In this document: piece by piece, positions 15,287 through 22,913 of the stretch
How the letters are laid out: each line of letters starts with the position of its first letter
Position numbering within the stretch: position 1 is the stretch's first letter
Assembly: GCA_903822375.1 (NCBI GenBank)
Contig: CAIJOU010000948.1
Location: 1-23,538, forward strand
From: Candidatus Hydrogenedentota bacterium
GTDB lineage: Bacteria > Hydrogenedentota > Hydrogenedentia > Hydrogenedentales > CAITNO01
Reading direction: 5' to 3'
Length of the DNA stretch: 23,538 bases
Translations under genes and position numbers: made by a program
The notes under the pieces: model-generated
Told to the model about the DNA's origin: nothing
The model's database searches: none
The model's input: the letters and a program-made list of their open reading frames with translations, nothing else

Positions 15287-16279
15287 CTAATTGTTGAGAA
15301 ACTTGAAGACGGTCCCGATGATGTTGGCGACGCCCGCGTTCACGGGGGCTTTCTCTCCGGTGGCCGTGTACTTTTCGAACTCGACGTGCCCGTCCATGTA
15401 GAGCACGTTGCAACCACCCGGAACATGGTTGAAGGCGCGGGTTTCCGTACCCAGCAGGTCGAACATCACGAAGATCGCGCTTTGCGCTTTGCCCGACGCC
15501 GCAGGGTTGTTGATATCGGTCACCAGAAACCGCTCGATGCCCTCGCGGAGCCGGTAGCAGGTGTTGGTGTCGCCGTTGCCAGCCGGGGGCGTTTGACCGC
15601 CGCTTATTTCGATGTCCGCGTCAACAAGCGTCGCGGGGTCGTACTGGGCCGGACTCAGCCAGCCGGGCAGGATCCCGTTCATAACGGCCGACACCAACTG
15701 GGTCGGCGCGTCGAAGGCAGGCAGCTTGTCAATGCCGGGGAAGGTCATCCTCGGCGTTTGGGCGTTCCAGTCAGCCTTGTCAATGACCCAGCCCAGGTAG
15801 GCGTAGCTTTGCTGCACCCCGCCGGCACAGTAATTGGCGTCGGTACACAGGATTCCAATCGCATTTGTTCCGTCTTTCAAGAGGGCGTCGGACGGACCGC
15901 TCTCGGCGTCGGAAGGGCAGAAACAGATCTTGGAATCGGTCAGGTACTCGGGATAGAGCTTCAGCGGGTCGGGACCCGCGGAGATGAACGCGTTGTTGTT
16001 GTACGCCAGTCCCTGCTGGCCGGTGTCACGGTCGGTGTAAATGGGCAGACGGCCGTTGCGCGCGAGCATCGGGGGAAACTTTCCGCCCGCGGCCTCGTTG
16101 CCGTACATTTTGAATATCAGCCCCCACTGTTTGAGATTGTTCTGGCAGGAGGAGCGGCGGGCCGATTCCCGCGCCCGTGCCAGTGCCGGGAGCAGGACTG
16201 CCGCGAGTATGCCGATGATGGCGATGACCACCAGCAGTTCTATCAGTGTGAAACCTTTGGCATGACTTCCGTTTTTCAT
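15287..16279 (-). CDS. DUF1559 prepilin-like protein (second copy)
   Basis: The 330-residue protein has leader MKNGSHAKG followed by FTLIELLVVIAIIGILAAVL. Prepilin peptidase should cut after Gly9. The LLPALARARESARRSSCQNN block and the tail motif VPGGCNVLYMDGHVEF define DUF1559. It is a paralogue of the protein encoded at 11993-13015: the first ~60 residues are nearly identical, and the remainder shares layout (SxPxxxxLYPEYLTD, CYRLREGIERF and TDINNPA-like blocks) with divergent loops. The ribosome binding site is TGGAGA upstream of the ATG. Oddly, it sits between the PHP-GT4 gene (73-base gap) and btaA (47-base gap) on the same strand, so it may be co-transcribed with lipid-synthesis genes. 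Confidence 0.92.
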   Translation of the reverse strand: MKNGSHAKGFTLIELLVVIAIIGILAAVLLPALARARESARRSSCQNNLKQWGLIFKMYGNEAAGGKFPPMLARNGRLPIYTDRDTGQQGLAYNNNAFISAGPDPLKLYPEYLTDSKICFCPSDAESGPSDALLKDGTNAIGILCTDANYCAGGVQQSYAYLGWVIDKADWNAQTPRMTFPGIDKLPAFDAPTQLVSAVMNGILPGWLSPAQYDPATLVDADIEISGGQTPPAGNGDTNTCYRLREGIERFLVTDINNPAASGKAQSAIFVMFDLLGTETRAFNHVPGGCNVLYMDGHVEFEKYTATGEKAPVNAGVANIIGTVFKFLNN

Positions 16280-16352
16280 TATGGTGTCTCCAGTTTTCGT
16301 CGGACTAGCTGTGTCCCTGGCGCTCTGTCTAGGAAATCTACTTGGGCAAGAG

Positions 16353-18872
16353 CTAGGCAGTTCTTCCGACCTTCAGCACCGAGGCCAGGTCCTGCGGCCC
16401 GACGAGGTCCGAAAGCAGGCTGAGTCCGGGCGGGGTCTGGGAAGGCTCCTTTGCCGTGGTGGGAAGACCCCCAACATACATGTCCCATAGCTTTTCAAAC
16501 TGCCGTTGAAATCCCCGCGCCTCGACGTGCTCACGCCCTTTGACGCCCATGCGTCTGCGCAACTCCGGATCGGAGGCGAGCACGTGAATAGCCCTTGAAA
16601 GGCATTCCGCATTTCCCGCCTCGAAAATCAGGCCGGTTTCGCCGTGCAGCGTGTTTTCGCAGGGCCCGCCGGAATCGGTGACGATGACCGGGATTCCCGA
16701 CGCGTGCGCTTCGACCACCACGTTGCCAAAGGTGTCCGTGGCGCTCGGAAAGACGAGAAAATCGCATGCCGCGTACAGGGCCGGCAGTTCGTCCCCCTCG
16801 ACATAACCGGTGAATACGGCGGGCAGGCCCGCCAAGTCCTTTTCCATCTCCAGCCGGTACGGCCCGTCCCCCACGACCACAAGAACCAAGTCGTCCGGGG
16901 ACCCGCTCAGCCTCTTCAGTGCCTGGCCGAGCAAGTTCAGCCCCTTCTCCTTGGAAACCCTGCCGACGTACAGCATTACGGTTGCATCCTCGGGGACGCC
17001 GTGCCGCGCCCGCACCCCGTCATCGCGCTTTGACGGATGGAAGCGTTCAATGTCCACGCCGCGCGGGTACACCCGGACTTTGTCCGGGCTGATGCCGCGC
17101 CCGGTAAGTTCCTTTGCTGTTGCCTCCGAAGGCGCGTATATGCTGTCCATCTGGTCATAGAACCAGATCATGAGCTTCCAGAGGAGGTCTTCTATGTGCG
17201 AGTCTTCGGTGAACACACGCGCATACTGCGGTATTGCCGTGTGATAGGTGCCCGAAACCGGCAGGCCCAGAATGCGCGCGATGCCGAGCCCCGCAAGACC
17301 GACCGGGCCCGGCGTGGAAATGTGTATGTGGGTAAACCCTTCCCGGTAGCAATGGTCGAGCATTTGCAGGAAGGGCGGGTAAAATAGATTTATTTCCGAA
17401 TACTCGGGAAGCTCATATGCGCCCACCGCGCCAAACGCGTGCACACCGCGCTGAAACGCTTGGCGTTCGGGCAGCACGGTCACAATCGTGTAGTCTTTCC
17501 CCAGCGCAAGCGCCGCGGCCAACTGCTGCCGGAGCGTGCGGGCGACCCCGTTCACCTCATGCAGCGTGTCGGTGAAATGGGCAACCCGCACCCGCCTGCG
17601 CGCGGACGGTTGCGGCGCGATGCCCTGCGTCAAAGCCACGCAGGATTCGGCCTGGCCTGAAAGAATCGACAACCCCACAAAATATGGGGCCAGCATCAGG
17701 TACAGCGCCGCCGCAGAGCCAATAGACTGCATGAGTTCAAGCAGGCGGGCGTGCAGGACGCGGTCGAAAACATGGCGGCCAAGGTGGGCCAGCATGTTGT
17801 TTGACACCTGGTTGACGCACTCGAACCATTTGGCGTTCAAATCATGGTGGGGGCGAACGCCCTGGGCAACCATTTCCGCAAGCTGCGCGTCATGGCGAAT
17901 TAACCGATCGGCCTCGTAGCGCACCAGTTCCAGCAGCGAGGCGTTCGCCGCCGGACTGCGCCGTGGTCCCCGCATGCGCGCCAGGGCTTGGCTCAACCGA
18001 CCCCAAAAAGGCTCGGCCGTTTCCGGGACTGTCTGCAGCATTCGTTCAAGGAATTGCAGAAAGGTGTCCTTGTTGCGGTAACGGTCAAGGTCGAAACGGT
18101 TCCTGCAGAACTGGTACATGATCCCGTATATACTTCGTGCAAAGACCTGCGGGGTCACGTTTTCGCAGGTCACGCGCGCCTGACCCTGCTCCACGCCGTC
18201 CCAGAACTCCCGGATGGAATGAGCATTGTCCACCTCCGTAAACGTGGTGGCAAAGCGCAGCATGCTGTGGTCGTCGGACCCGCCGATGATGTTCTTGAGC
18301 CACGGCTCCCGGAATGCCGGCCTGATCCCGTGTTCGTTTGACAGCCGGTCGATGGTTGCCGGCGTCAGGTGGCCCAGTGCCGCGCGCAGGCCCGCATTCA
18401 TGGCCGGATGGATGTCGCCGTTCACCTCGAAGTTCTTGAACAGCAGAACAAGCCTTTCGATGTGGCCGGCATTGAGGCTGTCGTTGACGGCGTAGAGCGG
18501 GTGTGCAACGGTGTGATGGAGGCCGTGCCGGACTGCATACGCAACAAAGTCGAAAATGTTTTCGCGCGCCTTTGACAGGTCGGCGTGCTGCGCTTCGGTG
18601 ATTCCATGGACCAACACGTGAACCTTGCACCGGTCGTCGGGGAAGTAGACCGTGTACTCGCAGCTCACGAAGACATTGTCCAGATGCGCGATTTCCAGAC
18701 AGCCGTCAATCGAGTTGTGATCGGTGATGGTGACCGCGCCCATGCCCCTGCGCTTGGCGAGATGATACAGGCCCAGAGGCTCCGTGAAACTCTCCGGGCA
18801 GCCGAGTTTCTGCATGAGCCACACAGTGGATCGTTTGGAGTGCTTCGAGTGGCAATGTAGATCAATTCGCAT
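16353..18872 (-). CDS. PHP-domain / GT4 glycosyltransferase fusion protein
   Basis: This is an 839-residue fusion. Residues 1 to ~240 form a PHP metal-dependent phosphoesterase-type domain: DLHCHSKHS (4-12), TDHNS (50-54), CEYTVYF (Glu72), HPLY (His124) and GGSDDHS (197-203). Residues ~240-425 are mostly helical, unassigned, and include a hydrophobic stretch (about 384-406) that could dip into the membrane. From about 428 (VRVAHFTDTLHEVNGV) to ~800 is a GT4 glycosyltransferase with ISTPGPVGLAGL, YVGRVSKEKGL and ATDTFGNVVVEAHASG (D-x7-E at 713-721). This resembles SqdX/MgtA-type lipid glycosyltransferases. The ATG at 18872 starts right at the PHP domain; a GTG at 18911 is an alternative. It probably makes a glycolipid; the lipid role is inferred from btaAB downstream. 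It is divergent from a radical SAM gene. Confidence 0.9.
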   Translation of the reverse strand: MRIDLHCHSKHSKRSTVWLMQKLGCPESFTEPLGLYHLAKRRGMGAVTITDHNSIDGCLEIAHLDNVFVSCEYTVYFPDDRCKVHVLVHGITEAQHADLSKARENIFDFVAYAVRHGLHHTVAHPLYAVNDSLNAGHIERLVLLFKNFEVNGDIHPAMNAGLRAALGHLTPATIDRLSNEHGIRPAFREPWLKNIIGGSDDHSMLRFATTFTEVDNAHSIREFWDGVEQGQARVTCENVTPQVFARSIYGIMYQFCRNRFDLDRYRNKDTFLQFLERMLQTVPETAEPFWGRLSQALARMRGPRRSPAANASLLELVRYEADRLIRHDAQLAEMVAQGVRPHHDLNAKWFECVNQVSNNMLAHLGRHVFDRVLHARLLELMQSIGSAAALYLMLAPYFVGLSILSGQAESCVALTQGIAPQPSARRRVRVAHFTDTLHEVNGVARTLRQQLAAALALGKDYTIVTVLPERQAFQRGVHAFGAVGAYELPEYSEINLFYPPFLQMLDHCYREGFTHIHISTPGPVGLAGLGIARILGLPVSGTYHTAIPQYARVFTEDSHIEDLLWKLMIWFYDQMDSIYAPSEATAKELTGRGISPDKVRVYPRGVDIERFHPSKRDDGVRARHGVPEDATVMLYVGRVSKEKGLNLLGQALKRLSGSPDDLVLVVVGDGPYRLEMEKDLAGLPAVFTGYVEGDELPALYAACDFLVFPSATDTFGNVVVEAHASGIPVIVTDSGGPCENTLHGETGLIFEAGNAECLSRAIHVLASDPELRRRMGVKGREHVEARGFQRQFEKLWDMYVGGLPTTAKEPSQTPPGLSLLSDLVGPQDLASVLKVGRTA

Positions 18873-19001
18873 ACGCTGGACCCGCCATGGTTGATCCGGA
18901 CCAAGGACCACATCACTTTAACGCGCAATCTACCATCCAATTGTTGCCGCATGATTAGCGGTGCAGGGCGGTCTGCCGCGGGGCATGACCTGCCCGCCGC
19001 G

Positions 19002-19034
19002 GGTTAACGCCGGGCTAACCGGGCGATGTTAACC
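19002..19034. promoter_or_regulatory. Clustered TTAAC/TAACC motifs in the divergent promoter region
   Basis: Within 33 bases there is an inverted pair GGTTA (19002-19006) / TAACC (19016-19020) and a further GTTAACC (19028-19034). They lie in the ~230-base region between the divergent starts of the PHP-GT4 gene (18872) and the radical SAM gene (19103). Such spacing could be an operator controlling one or both genes. They do not resemble a canonical Pho box. This is pattern only; chance occurrence is possible. Confidence 0.3.
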
Positions 19035-19102
19035 TTGCCGCAGGATGCGGTTCCCGGATGGTTCCTGTTCGCGGGAGTCCGGGGGAAAGGAGCGGTGAGC
19101 CA

Positions 19103-20458
19103 ATGCAAGTCCTGCATGCACTGGATAGTGTGCGGCGCATGGCCAATGGAAGACTTCCCGGCCAGTTGATCGTGCAGATGACTGATCGCTGCAACGCGCA
19201 GTGCCCCCAGTGCGGCATGCGCGCCACCGCGGCGTTCAAGCGGTCGGACCTGGGGCTGGACGAAGTAAAACGCCTCATTGACGCTGCGGCCGCGCGGGGC
19301 GTGCAGGCGATCTCGTTCACCGGGGGCGAGCCGTTTCTGCGACTCCAAGACTTGACGGCCATGATCAATCACGCAGGTCGCGCCGGCATCCCGTACATCC
19401 GCACGGGAACGAACGGGTTCCTGTTCATGCGCCACGGAGAAGCGGGGTTTCTGGACCGGGTGCGGCGTCTCGCGGACACTCTTGCAGCGACGCCCGTGAG
19501 AAATCTCTGGATAAGCATCGATTCGGCCCGGCCTGACACGCACGAGCGCATGCGCGGGTTTCCGAACGTCACGGCGGGCATCCGAAAGGCGCTGCCGGAA
19601 TTCCACGCCCGGGGACTGTATCCCGCGGCAAATCTGGGACTCAACCGAAACCTGGGCGGCGCGCCACTGCCGCACATGGGCGCTTCCGGGCCGTTTGACT
19701 GCCGCGGGTTCGCCGCCGAACTCGCCGCCGGCCTGCGGCGGTTCTACAACCACGCAATCGACCTCGGTTTCACCATGGCCAACACATGCTACCCGATGTG
19801 CGACGACACGGTGGCCGGGTCGGGCGATCTTGCCGCCGTGTACGCGGCAACCTCTTCAGACGATGTCGTGCGCTTCTCGCGGCAAGAGCGCGCGCTGCTG
19901 TTCTCAACGCTTCAGGACATCATACCGGAGTTTCGCGCGCGCATCCGCGTGTTCACGCCCTTGTGTTCCCTGCTGGCCCTGTCCCGTTTTCACGGCCAGG
20001 GATGGCAGACCCCGAACGCGTGCCGGGGCGGTGTGGACTACTTCTTCATCGACGCGGCCACGGGCGACACCTACCCCTGCGGCTACCGCGGACTGGAGTC
20101 CTGCGGGAAATTCCGTGAACTGGACACAACGGATCCGGCCCAGAAGCCGCATTGCACGGAGTGCGACTGGGAGTGCTTCCGAGACCTGTCGGAACTGTTC
20201 GGCCCCCTGGCCGACCTGCTTTCCCGTCCGATTGAGACCGTACGGCGATTTGCGACCGACCACGAGATGACGCGTTTGTGGATGCAGGACCTGCGCTACC
20301 ACCGCGCATGCGGGTTCTTTGACGGACGAAGGCCCGCCAATTACGGCCGCCTTGAGCGCTTCGGCTATAGGCCCACCGACGCGGTGTCCGGAGCCTCAGT
20401 AGATTGCAGGGGATATCCGTCGCGGACAGTATCGTCCGTTCCGGCCGAGCGGCTATAA
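19103..20458 (+). CDS. Radical SAM protein with SPASM-like C-terminal cysteines
   Basis: The 451-residue protein carries CxxxCxxC (DRCNAQCPQCGM, Cys30, Cys34, Cys37) binding the [4Fe-4S] cluster that cleaves S-adenosylmethionine, GGEP at 74-77, and a WISIDS strand. The C-terminal half has CRGGVDYFFIDAATGDTYPC (Cys307, Cys326), Cys334, and a CTECDWEC set (351, 354, 358) plus Cys403. These suggest one or two auxiliary clusters as in SPASM/Twitch enzymes. The reaction is unknown. The ATG at 19103 follows AAAGGAG; an in-frame start at 19058 is less likely. It is divergent from the PHP-GT4 gene and convergent with the GDPD gene, with stops 25 bases apart. Context suggests a head-group or acyl-chain modification of a membrane lipid. 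Confidence 0.88.
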   Translation: MQVLHALDSVRRMANGRLPGQLIVQMTDRCNAQCPQCGMRATAAFKRSDLGLDEVKRLIDAAAARGVQAISFTGGEPFLRLQDLTAMINHAGRAGIPYIRTGTNGFLFMRHGEAGFLDRVRRLADTLAATPVRNLWISIDSARPDTHERMRGFPNVTAGIRKALPEFHARGLYPAANLGLNRNLGGAPLPHMGASGPFDCRGFAAELAAGLRRFYNHAIDLGFTMANTCYPMCDDTVAGSGDLAAVYAATSSDDVVRFSRQERALLFSTLQDIIPEFRARIRVFTPLCSLLALSRFHGQGWQTPNACRGGVDYFFIDAATGDTYPCGYRGLESCGKFRELDTTDPAQKPHCTECDWECFRDLSELFGPLADLLSRPIETVRRFATDHEMTRLWMQDLRYHRACGFFDGRRPANYGRLERFGYRPTDAVSGASVDCRGYPSRTVSSVPAERL

Positions 20459-20483
20459 CCCTGCGGCAGCGGGGCGTTTAGCG

Positions 20484-21263
20484 TTAGCGTTTCTCCCCGC
20501 GCACCTGCACGAAAAGATCGGCCTTGTCGACCATGGCCATGTCGGCACCGCTGTCGATAATCTTCAGGTACTCTTCGCGGTCATTGGACTGGGCACAACA
20601 AATGACCTTGAGGCCGTGCTTTCGGCAAGCCGCCCAAAAATCCGGGGTCAGGGACGGCAGTCCCGTTTCTACCATATTGGCGTGGTAGACCGTGGCGGCG
20701 CGCTCCGCCTCTTCCGGCGTGGAGACGTCCACCTTTATCGTCAAGTCAGGCGCAAGATCATGGCACTTGATCGCCATGGCCGGGCTGGTGAAGTGAAAGA
20801 ACGCGTCCTTTTCCAGATGATTGTCGCGAACAAGCTTGACCAATGCGCCCAAATCGGCAAACTTGACGTCGAAGTTGATCTTGACTCTTCCCTTGAGCCA
20901 GGGCAGGAAGGTGTCGTACCTGGGCACTTGCTCGCCGGCAAAAGCGGCGTCGAACCAAGTCCCTGCGTCCAGCGCGTCAACCTGGTTTGAATTCAAGGAG
21001 GCGAGGGCACCCTTGCCGTTCGTGGTTCGGTTCACCGTGAAATCATGTAGGTTGTACAGCACGCCGTCTTTGCTGGGTGCCACGTCAACCTCTATATAGT
21101 CCACGCCCAGCTCAATGCATTTTTCTGCCGCTGCCCGCGTGTTTTCAGGGGCGAGGTTGCGCGCCCCGCGATGGGCGATCACGTCTATCCCCCAGGCGCC
21201 GCTGCATGCCGATTCCAGCATGATTGCCACACCAAGCAAAGCAAACAGTTTCCGAACACGCAT
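20484..21263 (-). CDS. Secreted glycerophosphodiester phosphodiesterase (GDPD)
   Basis: The 259-residue protein has an N-terminal signal peptide (MRVRKLFALLGVAIMLESAC) and a GDPD TIM barrel. Catalytic and metal residues are visible: AHRGARNLAPEN (His31, Arg32, Glu40), YIEVDV (Glu58, Asp60) and NLHD (His73, Asp74). The later strand normally carrying E-x-K reads NFDVK (Asp132, Lys134). Such enzymes release glycerol-3-phosphate from deacylated phospholipids, usually in the periplasm. Cys20 lies near the cleavage site, but the preceding residues (LESAC) do not make a standard lipobox. The ribosome binding site is GAAAGGA. In this neighbourhood it would recover phosphate from phospholipid breakdown products. 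Confidence 0.9.
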   Translation of the reverse strand: MRVRKLFALLGVAIMLESACSGAWGIDVIAHRGARNLAPENTRAAAEKCIELGVDYIEVDVAPSKDGVLYNLHDFTVNRTTNGKGALASLNSNQVDALDAGTWFDAAFAGEQVPRYDTFLPWLKGRVKINFDVKFADLGALVKLVRDNHLEKDAFFHFTSPAMAIKCHDLAPDLTIKVDVSTPEEAERAATVYHANMVETGLPSLTPDFWAACRKHGLKVICCAQSNDREEYLKIIDSGADMAMVDKADLFVQVRGEKR

Positions 21264-21478
21264 CTTCTATCCTTTCTTCCAATGACCCGCCGCGCGCGGG
21301 CATCGCATTGCTACAAAGGCGGGGGAGACCCGCCATACAGCCGTTTCGGCCCGTCACGTTCCAGCAAGATTACGCCAAGGTCGTTCAGAAAACATTAGCA
21401 ACATGAAAGCCCGTTTGCCGGATCATTTCTTCTCGTGGCCCGGCCATGGCAACAATTGCCGTCTTCAAGGAGTGCGCC

Positions 21479-22726
21479 GTGTCAGTCAATGACAAGAGAG
21501 ACATTGTCACCTCGGATGCCGTGGTTGTGGGAGGTGGCCTGCTTGGTCTGGCCGTTGCCTATTACCTGTCCAAACTGGGAACGGGAAAGGTGGTGCTGGT
21601 CGAGCGGCGGCTTCTTGCCGAGCAAAATACCAGCCGGGCCGCCGGCCTGCTCACGCAGGCGCGGACCAAAGCTTGCACGGTTCCGCTGGTGCAGGAGACA
21701 TACCGGGTTGTCGCCGAATTGGAATCACTGCTCGGGGAGTCCCTGGGGCTTCGCCGGGTGGGCAGCCTGTACATCGCCGTCTCGCCTGAATCAAAGCGAG
21801 AACTGGCCCTGACCGCGGTTGTCAGCCGGACCTATTCAATATGCTGCGACCGTATCTCCGTCCGTCTTGCGCGGGAATTGGCACCCTGGCTGGCCGTCAA
21901 TGACGCTGATGCGGACTGTCTTTATGTGCCCACGGATGCATTCATTGATCCCTGCATCCTAGCGCAGGCGTTTGCACGGGCCGCGCGCCGGGCGGGGGTT
22001 GAGATTCTGCAACAGGAGGCCGTGCTGCATATTGAAACCACTTCGGGCAGGACACTCGGCGTCATCACGAACAATAGGCGCATATCGAGTCCCATCGTGA
22101 TCGATGCTGCCGGGGTATGGTCCGCCATACTTGCCGCAGAGATAGGCGTGGCACTTCCCATGGCGCCGGTGAGGAGCCACTACTGGATCACAGAGCCCTA
22201 TGAGACGTTTCCCGCGCACAGTCCCATAGTGATCCTGCCCGATGCCCGTGCCTACGCCCGGCCGGAGGTGGGCAGCCTCCTCTTTGGACTCAGGGAGCGG
22301 GAAAGCGTGAGCCTTGATCCCCGCGGTCTTCCCGGGAGCATGGGCGAGCTGGTTATCAACAAGGAACCCATGGGATGGGGCTATTTGGAAGAGGGGGGTG
22401 ATGCGTTGCGGCGTTTCTTTCCCAGCATCGACGGCATCGGGATCGCGCACTATGTGGAGGGTTTGTCGTCGTACACCCCTGACGGCCTGTTCACGCTGGG
22501 TGCCATGCCCGGCCTGGAGGGCTTCTTTGCCGCAACCGGCTGCTCAGGTGCCGGAATCGCGGCATGCGGAGGCATCGGGGAGATGGTCGCGCAACTGGCG
22601 CTGGGAATGCGCCCAACCAATAACCCGGCACCGTTTCGCATCGACCGGTTTGGAAAGATCGACCCCTTTGACAAGGCGTTCCGCGAGCGCTGCGCCCAAT
22701 GCAGGTCGGGAAAGACCTCCGGATAG
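21479..22726 (+). CDS. FAD-dependent oxidoreductase, DAO family (sarcosine/glycine oxidase-like)
   Basis: The ~415-residue flavoprotein has an N-terminal FAD-binding Rossmann fold (DAVVVGGGLLGLAVAYYLSK, GGGLLG at about 18-23, then VLVERR). A second nucleotide-binding strand is near VIDAAGVWS. The C-terminal YTPDGLFTLGAMPGLEGFFA block followed by TGCSGAGI is typical of DAO-type sarcosine, dimethylglycine or glycerol-3-phosphate oxidases and dehydrogenases. The substrate is not predictable; a secondary or tertiary amine is the usual guess. I prefer the GTG at 21479 because AAGGAG lies six bases upstream. An ATG at 21446 would add eleven residues but lacks a ribosome binding site. It is divergent from the GDPD gene. 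The tail past residue ~385 contains a CAQC motif. Confidence 0.85.
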   Translation: MSVNDKRDIVTSDAVVVGGGLLGLAVAYYLSKLGTGKVVLVERRLLAEQNTSRAAGLLTQARTKACTVPLVQETYRVVAELESLLGESLGLRRVGSLYIAVSPESKRELALTAVVSRTYSICCDRISVRLARELAPWLAVNDADADCLYVPTDAFIDPCILAQAFARAARRAGVEILQQEAVLHIETTSGRTLGVITNNRRISSPIVIDAAGVWSAILAAEIGVALPMAPVRSHYWITEPYETFPAHSPIVILPDARAYARPEVGSLLFGLRERESVSLDPRGLPGSMGELVINKEPMGWGYLEEGGDALRRFFPSIDGIGIAHYVEGLSSYTPDGLFTLGAMPGLEGFFAATGCSGAGIAACGGIGEMVAQLALGMRPTNNPAPFRIDRFGKIDPFDKAFRERCAQCRSGKTSG

Positions 22727-22913
22727 CGGCATATGGGACGGGGGCTGCGCCTTTTCGCGCCGGATTCACCAATTTCTAACCGACACCGCCTATGCTCCCG
22801 GCGACTCGCGGAGTTTGGGCTGTCCAGACTCCCCCGTCTGCGGCAATGCCGGGCTGGCTTGCCGTCAAGAAGCACGAGAAGTAACCGTCATTTTCAAGCA
22901 AGGACCAAGCACC

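Noticed and set aside
15263..16423. Plus-strand ORF of 386 codons opposite the second prepilin
   Set aside because: It is antisense to a well-supported DUF1559 gene; the product is low in recognisable motifs and has no ribosome binding site.
18873..19102. Canonical Pho box upstream of the lipid genes
   Set aside because: No paired CTGTCAT-like direct repeats could be found in the divergent region, so control by a PhoB-type regulator is not supported by sequence here.
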